From contig NC_007712.1 of the NCBI RefSeq assembly GCF_000010085.1, positions 3,844,001-3,908,000 on the forward strand: 64,000 nucleotides of DNA. The letters run 5' to 3'. Each line of letters begins with the position of its first letter. Positions within the stretch are counted from its first letter, which is position 1. Under the pieces are notes generated by a model. It did no database searches. It was not told where the DNA came from and saw only the letters and a program-made list of their open reading frames with translations. Positions 1-9,678 of this stretch are shown piece by piece. Both the position numbers and the translations under genes were made by a program. The DNA is from Sodalis glossinidius str. 'morsitans'. Lineage in GTDB: Bacteria > Pseudomonadota > Gammaproteobacteria > Enterobacterales > Enterobacteriaceae.

Positions 1-197
1 GGGTTGGACAAGCTATGGTGCAGAGTACCTGAAAGGTATCAGCGCCGGGGGGATGATAAAATGGCCGTTACCAAGATGCCAGCCATAAATCGGCTAGCGG
101 CATGCTTCTGTACAAACGCCGGCAAGTGGGCACAGGTTGGCGGTATCGATCAGACGTTCTCTATGCAATGGCGTTTCATTGCTTACTGTTTAAGACT

Positions 198-755
198 CTA
201 TTCGTTAGAAAAAAACTTGCGCAATTCTGCCACCGACAACCTCCCCGAACCTTGTTGCCAAATTGCCCGCTCTGATCTAACCGGTGACACCTGTTCTCCA
301 GCGGCACCCATCGGATGGCTTGGGCCCGGCAGGGGCGTGCTGCTTGATGAGGAAGGCACACCTGCAGCACTGGTGGTTCTTACGGGCCAATTCGCGAATA
401 TCTCTTTAAACAGGCCGGGCATGTCTTTCTTGAATTCATTGGGCAACTCCGGCTTAGTTTTTGCAAACAAACTAGACGACATAATCAACGCTAAGGTGTC
501 TTTATTGAACTTCGCCTTATTATCCTCTACGGCATGGTTATAGCAAAAGTTTACTGTTGAGAGCAATTGCCGGATATGAGCCTGCTCAACAAGCTTGTAA
601 CGATAGTGGTAAGCAATGTCGGCATTCAGCATATGACCGGATTGGCTTTTGTGAGCCTTCATCTTAAGATAAATATCTTGATTTATTGGTGTTAGTTCTC
701 GTAATTGCGTGCCTAAACGGATAGGATTAGTGCGCCATCGCACCACTAGTCGCAA
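198..755 (-). CDS. Unassigned ORF with a weak RhoGAP-like stretch
   Basis: I do not recognise this gene. The reading frame is open for 185 codons from a TTG. No ATG lies nearer the beginning than codon 32. The frame stays open upstream to about position 802, so the true N-terminus is probably lost. Residues about 60-100 (IRQLLSTVNF, then KFNKDTLALIMSSSLF) resemble the second half of eukaryotic RhoGAP domains, where the pattern is a hydrophobic helix followed by N-K-x-x-x-x-x-LA-I-x-x-x-x-LL. The arginine-finger half is not visible. The C-terminal third is low complexity, rich in Ser, Pro and Gly. A short fragment in another frame immediately upstream (785-922) may be its frameshifted N-terminal part. 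A eukaryote-like effector remnant is possible but unproven. Confidence 0.35.
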   Translation of the reverse strand: MRLVVRWRTNPIRLGTQLRELTPINQDIYLKMKAHKSQSGHMLNADIAYHYRYKLVEQAHIRQLLSTVNFCYNHAVEDNKAKFNKDTLALIMSSSLFAKTKPELPNEFKKDMPGLFKEIFANWPVRTTSAAGVPSSSSSTPLPGPSHPMGAAGEQVSPVRSERAIWQQGSGRLSVAELRKFFSNE

Positions 756-784
756 ATAGCAGCGGCTAGACTGGTTAGGCTTAC

Positions 785-922
785 TTAAGCCGACTTGGAT
801 TTAATTTGCTTATAGATAATCTCCCCTACAGGCGCCCCTTCTTTAATGCTGCGATTAAGCGATGCGGCAGAGACATCGTTAAACGTCAAGCCGCGGCAGG
901 TTAATGGCCTTGTATTTGCCCC
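785..922 (-). pseudogene. Short coding fragment upstream of the unassigned ORF
   Basis: About 45 sense codons read without a start codon, including GLTFNDVSAASLNRSIKEGA, and end at a TAA at 785-787. The amino-acid composition looks like real protein. The downstream ORF is open in another frame from about position 802, so a single frameshift near 795-802 would join the two. I cannot name the family. Confidence 0.3.
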
Positions 923-1158
923 TTATGGGGATAAAAGGTGCGGATACGCCCTTAAGGATGGCCTATACCATCTGACGGGTTAAACAGCGCCACGACGTCA
1001 ATCGCTAGGAAGATTGAAAGATTAAGGGCAGCAAAGGAGGGCCGACGGGTATTGTGAGACCGCTTAAAAAGCGGCGGACTATCATTTATCCGCCGGGCGA
1101 TATGCGCTGACGGCGGAAGACAATTGGCCCTAACAGCAGTGGGGATGTAGAGTGTGAA

Positions 1159-1193
1159 GGGCGGGCGTCTCATGATAATGCAGGTGCCCGCCC
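1159..1193 (-). terminator. GC-rich inverted repeat downstream of rph
   Basis: An 8-bp perfect stem (GGGCGGGC at 1159-1166 and GCCCGCCC at 1186-1193) encloses a 19-base loop about 95 bp beyond the rph stop. There is no clear U-tract. In E. coli rph is followed by the pyrE attenuator and pyrE, but I see no pyrE here. This dyad may be what remains of a transcription-termination site. Confidence 0.35.
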
Positions 1194-1285
1194 AGACGCC
1201 TGCTTAATCAACACTCGAGCGTAGCGGGCGCCAAACGGTGATCAACATCACGAAGCAGGCGCTAACAGCCCGCGATCGCGGTGGA

Positions 1286-2005
1286 CTATGCTCCCACCAG
1301 CGCGGCTTTTTGCGCCTGAACCAGGCTATCGATGCCGCCACGGGCCAGCTCAAGCAGCGTGTTGAGTTCCTGCTGACTGAAAGGTTCTCCTTCCGCGGTA
1401 CCTTGTACCTCAATCATGCGACCGTCTTCCATCATCACCACGTTCATATCGGTTTCAGCAGCCGAATCTTCGACATACTCCAAATCACACACCGCTTCAC
1501 CGGCCACAATACCCACCGAAATCGCTGCCACGAACCCTTTCATCGGGTTGGTTTTTAGCTGACCTTTCTTTTGCATGCTGCTCAGGGCGTCGGCCAGCGC
1601 CACGCAGGCACCGGTAATGGACGCCGTTCGGGTGCCGCCGTCGGCCTGTATCACGTCGCAATCCAGGGTAATGGTATATTCACCTAATTTGGTTAAATCC
1701 ACCGCGGCGCGCAGCGAACGGGCAATAAGTCGCTGAATTTCCAGGGTACGGCCGCCTTGCTTGCCCTTCGCCGCTTCGCGAGGATTGCGGGTATGAGTTG
1801 CGCGCGGCAGCATGCCGTATTCGGCGGTGATCCAGCCCTGCCCCTGCCCCTTGAGAAACCGCGGCACCCCCTCTTCCACCGACGCAGTACACAGCACGCG
1901 GGTGTCGCCGAATGCTATCAGCACTGAGCCTTCCGCATGACGGGTAAAATGGCGGGTAATCGTTACTGGGCGTACTTGCTGTACGCTTCGGCCTGCTGGA
2001 CGCAT
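1286..2005 (-). CDS. rph: Ribonuclease PH
   Basis: Phosphorolytic 3'-5' exoribonuclease that trims tRNA 3' ends in the cytoplasm. The 239-residue product, starting with MRPAGRS, matches E. coli RNase PH through its whole length, including the GQGQGWITAEYGMLPR block and the phosphate-site region CDVIQADGGTRTASITGA. I start at 2005 rather than the upstream ATG at 2026 because MRPAGRS is the family N-terminus. It is divergent from yicC, as in E. coli. The usual downstream partner pyrE is absent. E. coli K-12 itself carries an rph frameshift; this copy appears intact. Confidence 0.95.
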   Translation of the reverse strand: MRPAGRSVQQVRPVTITRHFTRHAEGSVLIAFGDTRVLCTASVEEGVPRFLKGQGQGWITAEYGMLPRATHTRNPREAAKGKQGGRTLEIQRLIARSLRAAVDLTKLGEYTITLDCDVIQADGGTRTASITGACVALADALSSMQKKGQLKTNPMKGFVAAISVGIVAGEAVCDLEYVEDSAAETDMNVVMMEDGRMIEVQGTAEGEPFSQQELNTLLELARGGIDSLVQAQKAALVGA

Positions 2006-2044
2006 AGGGGTTTCTCCGGCTCGCAAATCAAAGGTTGGCTGCGC

Positions 2045-2100
2045 ATTATACGGACTTCACCGCCTAATGCCTATCTTGCCTGCCCCAGCGGGGCTATAAT
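2045..2100. promoter_or_regulatory. Divergent rph/yicC promoter region
   Basis: A perfect TATAAT on the minus strand (2045-2050) faces rph and another on the plus strand (2095-2100) faces yicC, 32 bp before its ATG. Neither has a good -35 hexamer at 17 bp, so this rests on the -10 boxes and the divergent gene layout. Confidence 0.4.
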
Positions 2101-2131
2101 CCCAGCAACTTCTTAATAAACGGGTACGCCT

Positions 2132-2995
2132 ATGATCCGCAGTATGACCGCCTTCGCCCGGCGTGAAATTAAGGGCACTTGGGGCACTGCCGCCTGGGAG
2201 CTACGCTCCGTTAATCAACGGTATCTGGAAACCTACATCCGCCTGCCGGAACAATTCCGCGGCCTGGAGCCGACTATTCGCGAGCGTATCCGCCTGCGCC
2301 TTACCCGAGGCAAGGTGGAGTGTAACCTGCGCTTCGATGTGAATCCCGGCGCGCAAAGCGCGCTCATACTTAATGAAAAACTCGCCAAACAGCTGGTGGA
2401 AGCCGCGCAGTGGGTGAAAATGCAAAGCGACGAAGGCGAGATAGACCCGCTGGCCATTCTGCGCTGGCCGGGCGTGATGGCCGCGACGGAGCAGGATTTG
2501 GACGCCATCAGCACCGAGTTGCTGTCCGGGCTCGACGCCACGCTCAACGACTTCATCAGCGCCCGCGAAACCGAAGGTAACGCGCTTAAAGCATTAATTG
2601 AACAGCGACTGGCGGGTGTCAGCGCCGAGGCGGCCACTGTGCGCCAGCAGATGCCGGCGGTATTGAATTGGCAGCGTGAAAGGCTGCTAAATAAACTGGA
2701 AGAGGCTCAGGTGCAGCTGGACGGTAACCGGCTGGAGCAGGAACTGGTGATGCTGGCGCAGCGAATAGACGTTGCGGAAGAGCTGGATCGCCTGGATGCC
2801 CATGTAAAAGAAACCTACCAGATTTTGACTAAAAAAGAGGTCGTAGGCCGTCGGTTGGATTTCATGATGCAGGAATTTAACCGCGAAGCGAATACCCTGG
2901 CGTCGAAATCCATTAATGCCAGCGTGACGGCATCTGCTATCGAATTGAAAGTGTTGATTGAACAAATGCGCGAGCAGATCCAGAACATCGAGTAA
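2132..2995 (+). CDS. yicC: YicC family endoribonuclease
   Basis: The 287-residue product has the same length as E. coli YicC and the typical start MIRSMTAFAR. The YicC N-terminal domain covers roughly residues 1-155 and the DUF1732 C-terminal domain about 205-287, ending with the conserved EQMREQIQNIE. YicC proteins are RNA endonucleases involved in sRNA turnover and late-growth fitness. The gene is intact and starts 127 bp from the divergent rph. It marks the left edge of conserved synteny. The next conserved gene, gmk, is 18 kb away because of the accessory block. Confidence 0.93.
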   Translation: MIRSMTAFARREIKGTWGTAAWELRSVNQRYLETYIRLPEQFRGLEPTIRERIRLRLTRGKVECNLRFDVNPGAQSALILNEKLAKQLVEAAQWVKMQSDEGEIDPLAILRWPGVMAATEQDLDAISTELLSGLDATLNDFISARETEGNALKALIEQRLAGVSAEAATVRQQMPAVLNWQRERLLNKLEEAQVQLDGNRLEQELVMLAQRIDVAEELDRLDAHVKETYQILTKKEVVGRRLDFMMQEFNREANTLASKSINASVTASAIELKVLIEQMREQIQNIE

Positions 2996-3191
2996 GGCTT
3001 CACGCGCTATCGCGTTACCTCACCAGGATATAAAGACCATGAAAAATTATGGCCTTTCTGTTTTATAACGTCTTGTCTCGTATCACTATAGCGCATGCTT
3101 AACGTGCAGTTAAACGTGTTCTCATTTAAAATCAGATATCTGCATTTGATTCAAATAAATGCATTTAAGTTCACACCTTCTGATGATTAAC

Positions 3192-3692
3192 TCAGATGTC
3201 CCCAGGATCCCCTCCCTCACCGCCAGCGTGCCTGCGTAAGGTGGTGACGCCGCTTGCGGCGTCTTCCACCGTCAGGCCCTGCGGTCGGGCAATGCGCTCT
3301 TCAATCGCTTTGGCGGCCGCGTCGCGATCAAACGTCATTTCGCCGTTTACCAGCCGGGACGTTGCATCGCTTCCCGTCTTCGTCGCCGCTTGATGCGCGA
3401 CCGCCGCCTCCCCCAGCGCTTCTCCAAGGAAATCGATAAACACGCTGCTTTTCAGCGGCATAAAAGGCCCGGCGGGCCAAAGCTCCCACAGTGGCTCGCA
3501 AAGTTCAGCAGGCACACCAACGCCCCCCGCCGAAGATCCTCCTGCACGTAATAATCGGGCAACCAGGCAAGCCCCAGGCCCTTTCTGGCGAAATCTCGCC
3601 GCGCATGCATGTTGTTGCACACCATGGGTCGATAGGCGCGTGCTGTTTTTATGGCTGCTGGCCATCATCGCCGTGTGCAATGGCCTGGCCAT
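3192..3692 (-). pseudogene. Chimeric remnant: LysR regulator C-terminus fused to hydantoinase A fragment
   Basis: Read on the minus strand, the first half is the end of a LysR-type effector domain. In one frame it gives RKGLGLAWLPDYYVQEDL; after a one-base shift it continues as LWELWPAGPFMPLKSSVFID and then FLGEAL. The same open frame then runs directly into EMTFDRDAAAKAIEERIA and GLTVEDAASGV. That pattern is typical of HyuA/5-oxoprolinase subunit A (LD-x-x-A-A, GLS-EEAA-G). Two unrelated genes have been joined in frame by a deletion, and both are truncated, so neither product can work. Confidence 0.7.
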
Positions 3693-3859
3693 CGTAACCC
3701 TCCACTTATATCTCGATCATTGTACTCAGGGTATTATGCTCCCCGACTGATCATCGGGAAGTCGTGGGTGAGATGGAACCCTCCCTCGGGCTTAGAGCCT
3801 GTCCAATAGATTCATCCCCCACGACTTATCTCCCGCCTTCAAGACTGGACGGTATCCTG

Positions 3860-4535
3860 TGCCTGGAGCACGTATCTATAAGGAAGGTCATGGCGGTTTC
3901 CTGATTCACCCAGAAGGAGATAGCACGTGCAAATTCTCACCCCTGTCGGCATTGATGTTGCTTCCCAGAAATTTGACGTTGCAGTCTGGAAAGGTAAAGC
4001 AGCCTACAAATCCAAAGCCTTTTCTAACACGCCTAAGGGTTTCGATGCGCTGAAAAAATGGCTTGAGCCGTTCGGTGACTGCCATATATGCATGGAAGCA
4101 ACAGGTGCTTACAGTGAGCCATTGTCTACTTTCCTGGCTGATGCAGGTTACGCTGTGAGCGTGGAAAATCCAGCACGCATAAAATCATTCGGCTGCAGTG
4201 AACTGAGTCGTAACAAGACAGATAAAGGCGATGCACGCATGATCGCGCGTGCTGGTCTGAATCCGATGTTGCAGGAGTCTGGGCTGTGGAAAGGTAAAAG
4301 TCGGATATCAAAGGTGGGCAACGCCATGATACGTAAAGCCCTGTATATGCCGGCCCTGACGGCAATGCGCTATAACCCAGCAATAATAGCGCTGAAAGAG
4401 CGTATGAATGCACGTAATAAATCAGGGAAAGTTGTCGTGTGTGCGGCAATGAAGAAACTATTGCAACAAGCTTACGGAGTGCTGAAATCAGGACAGGTGT
4501 TCGATGCTGGAATATGTCTTGCAAGATAACTGGCA
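3860..4535 (+). mobile_element. IS110-family insertion sequence remnant
   Basis: The element is recognised from its transposase; exact ends are not visible because IS110 elements often lack clear terminal inverted repeats and target duplications. It lies against the 5' side of an MFS transporter pseudogene, whose N-terminal part is missing. The boundaries given are approximate. Confidence 0.55.
3927..4529 (+). pseudogene. IS110-family transposase, internally deleted
   Basis: The GTG start is preceded by AAGGAGA. Residues 1-110 form the N-terminal DEDD RuvC-like domain: GIDVASQKFDVAVW contains the first Asp, EATGAYSEPLSTFLADAGY the Glu, and NKTDKGDARMIA a later Asp. The sequence then jumps from about residue 112 into the C-terminal Tnp_20 domain (ISKVGNAMIRKALYMPALTA, then KLLQQAYGVLKSGQVFD). 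A normal IS110 transposase is over 300 residues; this one is 200, so the central linker and probably the catalytic serine region are partly lost. The deletion is in frame, so a shortened protein could still be made, but transposition is unlikely. Confidence 0.8.
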
Positions 4536-4549
4536 AGACGGTATCTATT

Positions 4550-5277
4550 GGCTGCTGATGATATTGCGCATTGTGGCGGCACTCGGCCAGGCTTTCGGCT
4601 GGCAGCGGGGGTTCGCGCTATTCGGGATGCTGGGGCTGATGATTTTCGCTGCCAGCTATCTCTGGTTACCGTCGCTGCAAGACGATATCCCGAGAGCTAA
4701 ACCCCAAACAGAAACACCCTCAGCGCCGCTATTGGGCGCGATTGGCGTTACGCTGCTGATGGTGACCGGCCATTTCACCTGTTACACCTATATCACCGCG
4801 CTGCTGCATTCACAGCTCAACATTGCCAGGGCTGCGATCCCGCTCCATTTATTACTCTTCGGCGTGGCGGGCGCCCTCGGCACGCTGCTCTCCGGTACAC
4901 TTTCTCTGCGCCCGGCAATAATGACCGCGCTCGCCGGGGCCGGCGTGTTCGTCAGTTTATAGCTGATATTGACGGCCCGGCCTTGGGCGGGTTATTCCTG
5001 GCTTGTTATGGCTCTCTGGGGAGGCGCCATTGCCGTTTTGATTATCGCGCTGCAAAGCTGGGTCATTACGCTCGCGCCCGATAAGGCCGAATTTGCCTCG
5101 GCGCTGTATGTCATGGCGTTCAATATCGGTATCGGCGGCGGCGCGATGGCGGGCGGGTTACTGCTCGAACGCCTCGGTACCCCCAGCTTACTGTCTACCG
5201 GCATGGTTATCGCCTTCGCCGGTCTGATGATATGGGCATGGGCGCAACGTCAGGTGCGCGCCACGTGCGGTGAATAA
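4550..5277 (+). pseudogene. MFS sugar/drug efflux transporter, truncated and interrupted by an amber codon
   Basis: The C-terminal half of a major facilitator (AraJ/YdhP type) is recognisable: ALGQAFGWQRGFALFGMLGL and then several hydrophobic helices. TAG at 4960-4962 interrupts the frame, which continues unchanged to 5277 with more helices (SWLVMALWGGAIAVLIIALQ; NIGIGGGAMAGGLLLERLG, the typical helix 11 region of this family). The N-terminal six helices are missing and IS110 sequence abuts the break. It is not functional. Confidence 0.75.
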
Positions 5278-5301
5278 GGCTTCGTCCCATTGGAAGGAAT
5301 T

Positions 5302-5945
5302 ATGTCCACGTTACCGGACTCATCCGAAGCTGCCAGCACGGCCTTAACGGCCATGGCACAGAGAATTCAGGCAATTGCGCAAACTGGCCTGACCTACGCC
5401 GCTGACGCATACGATATCAAACGCTATGAACAACTTCGCGATATCGCCGGCGCGCTGTTTGCGCAGCTCTCCCCCACCGACGCCCAGACGTTTATCAGTG
5501 CGTTTAAACAGCAGGAGGGCTATGCCACGCCAAAGGTCGACACCCGCGCGCTGATTCTGCGCCAGGGCAAAATCCTGCTGGTCAAGGAGGCGGACGATTC
5601 AGCCTGGAGTCTGCCCGGCGGCTGGGCCGATGTTGGCGACCGTCCATCCATGGCGGTTTGCCGCGAAGTCAGGGAAGAGACCGGGCTACAGGTGGAGGCG
5701 ACCCGCCTGCTTGGATTATGGGATCGTAACCTGCACGGCAATCCCCCTATCCCTGGCACGTGTATAAACTGATTTTCCATTGCCGCGGCGGCGCGTTGCG
5801 CTTAAGACCTTAATCGCTGGATATCGGTTTCTTCGATCCGGAGAGGTTGCCGCCGCTGTCCCTCACCCGTATCGTCCCCGAAGAGATTTATACCAGTCTG
5901 GACATCATCAAGAACGCAGCGGACGCCGACGCCTGGTTCGATTGA
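5302..5945 (+). pseudogene. Nudix hydrolase (YjhB-like), frameshifted
   Basis: ATG at 5302 follows GGAAGGAATT. Residues 1-65 match the Nudix N-terminal helical domain (YDIKRYEQLRDIAGALFAQL). The Nudix box is present as GGWADVGDRPSMAVCREVRE with ETGL following; the first Glu of the motif is Asp, where relatives have GES. A one-base loss near 5760 changes frame (PIPWHVYKLIFHCRGGALRL is restored in the next frame). A second shift near 5820 is needed to reach the normal C-terminus IGFFDPERLPPLSLTRIV, ending at 5945. Such proteins hydrolyse nucleoside diphosphate derivatives such as ADP-ribose. It is inactive through two frameshifts. Confidence 0.8.
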
Positions 5946-6345
5946 CGCTGACATGCCAATCCCCTCTGACGTGACGGTCATCTCCCCCCGCGCCATCCGC
6001 ATCGACTTGGTCGATGACCTTATCGTCGCTGGCGGAAGGATTGTCGCCGGCGGCATCGGTAAACAGGCGCGGCAGGGACCCTACAGGGCCGCGGCGCCGA
6101 ATGTCGTGTCGCTCGTCAAACACGGCGTCCGCCAGAGAGCAAGCCCTCTGAGCGAGTTAAAGGTAAAGCCGGGGGCCCGGGTTGGTATTATTTATTGGCG
6201 CAATATAAACACTGCGCACTGAATGAACCGACATTTTACGATGATTTAAAAAATAACAAGAAACGACCCTGAGCAATTATCTGCGTCAATATTTTACCCA
6301 GAAGCCACTAAAATATTCTCTCTTCCCGCAGATTATACCATTATA
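5946..6345. other. Gene-free stretch
   Basis: About 400 bp between the Nudix pseudogene and the DUF2975 pseudogene. It is GC-rich in its first half and AT-rich after 6230. I see no convincing coding sequence, RNA gene or terminator; the first half may be old coding remnant. Confidence 0.4.
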
Positions 6346-6891
6346 ATGAAAATCGATGAAAAACACCAGTCTATTATCTATTACGGCAGTGTAGTGTCTA
6401 AAATTTCACTGCTGATAATTCTATTAATGATTATTATTAACATCTTGAGCTGGTATATTCCCGAGATCATGCTCAATACCTATGGACTCGGCCTTTTTGT
6501 AACCCAGAGAGTCATTAACAACCCGGCAATAATACGACGAATAGCGGGCAAATGTCGCTAGGCATGCTTGTCACAACCCTGCCATTACTGTCGCTGGCCT
6601 TCTGTATGTTTGCCCTTTACCGGCTATTCGGCATTTATCGTCAAGGGCAATACTTTTCCCTTGGCGCCGCCCGACAGCTCAATCTTGCGGCCGCTGGTTT
6701 TCTGCTATGGGCGATTGCGGATATCGTATGCGAACCCGTGTTAACCTATCTATTGAAGCTGCCGCTGCCCAAGGCCAAACGCATTATTTCCCACGGGTAT
6801 TCTACCGGGCATGGCGTGGCGCTGCTTCTCTCATATGCGCTGGTGGTTGCTCGCGGGGAGACTCATCTCACCCGGAATTCATGTTCCTTTA
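6346..6891 (+). pseudogene. DUF2975-type membrane protein, frameshifted and truncated by an IS
   Basis: The first frame (6346-6561) has a basic N-terminus and a membrane helix (ISLLIILLMIIINILSWYI). After a frameshift near 6525 the protein continues from PGNNTTNSGQMSLGMLVTTL into LYRLFGIYRQGQYFSLGAAR. The last segment is the characteristic Y-x-x-G-x-x-F-S block of DUF2975 proteins. A final hydrophobic helix ends where the IS903-like element inserted at 6892. DUF2975 genes usually precede a small XRE regulator; I cannot find one after the IS. Confidence 0.6.
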
Positions 6892-7945
6892 GGCTTTGTT
6901 GAATAAATATAACTTTTAGGTGATCGTCTGCTCAGATCACTACCGTCATTTCAACATCTGCACTCCATGGCAAAGCAAAAGTTTAAAATAACCAACTGGT
7001 CCACTTACAACAAAGCTCTCAAGCAGCGTGGGGCTCTGACGATATGGCTGGATGAGTCGGCAATTGTTGCATGGATGGAAAAAACAACGCCTGAACGGCG
7101 TGGCCAGCCGCTTCACTACGCAGATATAGCTATCACCACTGTTTTGATGATGAAACGCGTGTTTGGCCTTTCGTTAAGCGCTTTACAGGGCTTCGTTGAC
7201 GTCATTTTTAAACTGATGGTGCTGCCGCTAAGATACCCCCAGACTACTCGCTGATCAGCAAGCGAGCAAAGACAGTTAAGATCAGCATAAAAACGCCGAC
7301 CCGTAGTGAAATCTCACCTCTAGTCATTGACGGAACCGGCCTGAAGGTCTTTGGCGAAAGCGAATGGAAAGTCCGACAGCATGGTGCCGACAGACGGAGG
7401 GTGTGGCGTAAGCTGTATATGGCCGCAGACAGTGTAACGCATGAGATTATCTGTGCTGACTTATCGATCAGCGGTACGACGGATGCTCAGGCCCTACCAG
7501 CTCTGATAAACCAGACCCAGCGGAAAATCAGGGAAGCGTCGGCTGATGGCGCTTACGATACCCGCTCTATCATGATGCTCTGCTGAGGAAGAAAATAAGG
7601 CCTCTTATTCCTCCACGAGGTGGGGCGCAATATTGGCCAGACCGATACCATGAGCGTAACTACGCCGTTGCGAATCAGCATCTAAGCGGCAGTAACAATG
7701 TATGGAAAAAGCAAGTGGGCTATCATCGACGCTCAGTGGCTGAAACAGCGATATTCCGGTTCAAAACGCTTATGGGCGATCATCTAAGTCTGCGTGACTA
7801 TGATGCGCAGGTAGGTGAGGCAATGGCGATGGTCAAAGCGCTTAACAAAATGACGCTGTTAGGAATGCCGAACAGCATCCGGATCGCATCACAATCGATC
7901 TGCTAGGGGGGCGTAGTCACAAGTTCTGATTTATTCAACAAAGTC
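6892..7945 (+). mobile_element. IS903-group (IS5 family) insertion sequence, full length, copy 1
   Basis: The ends are GGCTTTGTTGAATAAAT at 6892 and the inverted ATTTATTCAACAAAGTC at 7945. The total is 1054 bp, the size of IS903. The element is flanked by a perfect 9-bp target duplication, GTTCCTTTA, at 6883-6891 and 7946-7954, the hallmark of IS903 insertions. It truncates the DUF2975 pseudogene. A second, shorter copy lies at 34016-34796. Confidence 0.93.
6967..7905 (+). pseudogene. IS903-like transposase with two frameshifts (copy 1)
   Basis: The N-terminus MAKQKFKITNWSTYNKALKQ and the DDE catalytic parts are all present but in three frames. A run of five C near 7237-7241, where copy 2 has three, shifts frame after FKLMVLPLR. 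A one-base loss near 7566, relative to copy 2, shifts it again after GAYDTR. The first Asp lies in VIDGTGLKVFG, the second in SADGAYDTR, and the Glu in RRSVAETAIFRFKTLMGDH. All catalytic residues survive, but the protein cannot be made in one piece unless frameshifting occurs twice. Confidence 0.88.
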
Positions 7946-7954
7946 GTTCCTTTA

Positions 7955-8406
7955 TCCTGTAACCGAAGGGTAGACCTTATTATCATGCCAATAAATGGCG
8001 GTAATCCGTGTCCATTCATCCGTATAATCGCCCTCAGCCCAGAAAGGTATTTACGATAACGAATACGGCCATAACGTTAGAAAAACCATTACTTATCGGG
8101 TTATTTCGTTAACGCATATTCCCCAAGAAAGGGTTGACGTTATTTGTATGAACGTGACGCCCTACTGCCATTCTGCGCCGAGAGTGATTTACCTCACTAG
8201 GGTTCAACACCCCCCTATTCAACCTGGCCGCGAACAACAACCTGCCAAGATGCGTTTTTCCTGTTACATATGTTTAGAATTTACTAAACGGAGTAAAGCT
8301 GGGTCAGATCGCACCTTTTAAGATATTTCGTTATTTAATACCGCCAAAGTGTATCCCATATTAGTCAATAACAGGTAATACCCGGCAGTTGTTTAATGAG
8401 GAAGCA
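7955..8406. other. Gene-free stretch
   Basis: About 450 bp, moderately AT-rich, between the IS copy and the RcnB-type pseudogene. No open frame with recognisable protein features is seen on either strand. It may contain decayed sequence from the region disrupted by the IS and the promoter of the next gene. Confidence 0.4.
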
Positions 8407-8753
8407 ATGATGAAAAAGACCACGCTTGCATTGGTTTTGACGGTTTTCGCGGCCACCAGCAGCTTTTCCGCGTTTTCCCGGACCGACGGCCCGCAGGGAC
8501 GCCATCCCAGCAGCAGTGGCAATAGGTCCATGGCGGTCAGGGTGGACCAGGAGGACACGGCGGCGGCCGCGGCCATCCCGCGCCAGAGCGTTTTCGCGGC
8601 GATGATTATCGCGTGTACGATTGGCATGCGCGCGGCCTGCAGGCACCGCCGCCCGGAGAGCATTGGGCCTATATCGACGGCAATTATGTGCTGATTGCCG
8701 CCGCCACGGGAATCATTACCTCAATTATAATGAGCACTATGCTGCCTCATTAA
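8407..8753 (+). pseudogene. RcnB/YohN-family periplasmic protein, frameshifted
   Basis: ATG follows GAGGAAGCA. Residues 1-22 form a signal peptide (MMKKTTLALVLTVFAATSSF). After a frameshift near 8520 the sequence resumes as a Gly/His-rich linker and then the RcnB-type domain: RGDDYRVYDWHARGLQAPPP, then GEHWAYIDGNYVLI, ending at TAA 8751. The family pattern is Y-x-V-x-D-W-x-x-x-x-L-x-x-P-x-x-G-x-x-W. RcnB proteins are periplasmic and linked to nickel and cobalt homeostasis. Here the signal peptide and mature domain are in different frames. Confidence 0.75.
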
Positions 8754-8901
8754 TCGTCCTGCGCCTGCGACGGCTCCCGGACGGCATCGCTTGCGTCCCG
8801 CCCGCCCAATCATTAACCTGTAAATTCATTATTTCCATTATGTTTGCGGACGTCGACGAAACGCCGACAGAGCCCCCGCGAATGATCAACAGGCAAAGTG
8901 G

Positions 8902-9678
8902 ATGGACATCATCATTATCGGCGCCGGAGTGATCGGCGCGTCACTGGCCTTTGAGGCCGCCAATCTTGGCACCAGTGTGACCGTTCTCAACGCCGGCGAA
9001 CGGGTCAGCGGCACGTCCGGCACCTCTTTCGCCTGGGTCAACGCCCACGGCAAAACCCCGCGGGACTATCAACGATTGAATGATGCCGGCATAGACACGC
9101 ATCAGGAGCTGCAGGCGCGCTTCCCTCACCATCGCTGGCTACATCTCACCGGCAGCGCCGAGTATCGTCATCCTCACGACGCGCCTGCGTTGGCGGCAAA
9201 GGCGCAACAGCTGACGGCATGGGGGTACCCTACCCACTGGCTGGACAAAGAAACGTTACTGGCACGAGAACCCGCGCTGGCGCGCGACGCCGTACCGACC
9301 ACGCCGGTATTATGGTGTGAGCGGGAAGGTTGGCTGAATACGCGGCTGTACATAGAGACCCTGCTGGATGGGGTGATCGACGGCGGCGGGAGCGTAGCCA
9401 CCACTACCCCCGTCGCCAGCATTATCCGTCAGGGCAATCGATTCACCGGCGTCATCCTGGCAAGCGGCCGTGCGCTCTATGCCGACAGGGTCGTAAACTG
9501 TTGCGGACGCTGGGCGGATTGCCCGCTTTTCCAACCGGATCTCGCTCCGCCGCTCTCGTCCACTGCGGGCCTGCTGGTGCGGGTGCCGTCGGCCGCGGCG
9601 CCGGTCCGTCACGTCCTTATCACCCCGACATTCGATATCCGCCCCGACGGTCCCGATCAAGGCGCCCCCTATCCATAA
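8902..9678 (+). pseudogene. FAD-dependent amino-acid-oxidase-like oxidoreductase, C-terminally truncated
   Basis: The 258-residue frame begins with the dinucleotide-binding fold MDIIIIGAGVIGASLAFEAA, and a second FAD contact, VVNCCGRWA, occurs near residue 200. It resembles DadA/SoxA-type oxidoreductases of about 370 residues, so roughly the last 110 residues are missing. The frame ends 10 bp inside the convergent lipase gene. The missing part would lie where that lipase now sits, suggesting a deletion or insertion junction. It probably lacks the substrate-binding C-terminal strands. Confidence 0.6.

Noticed and set aside
4..543. 179-codon plus-strand ORF at the left edge
   Set aside because: No recognisable features; its right half is antisense to the better-supported minus-strand ORF at 198-755.
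952..1173. 73-codon minus ORF between the left ORF and rph
   Set aside because: Composition is not protein-like and it runs through the GC-rich dyad; no family features.
8361..8663. 100-codon minus ORF over the RcnB-type gene
   Set aside because: Antisense shadow; the plus strand shows the signal peptide and family motifs.
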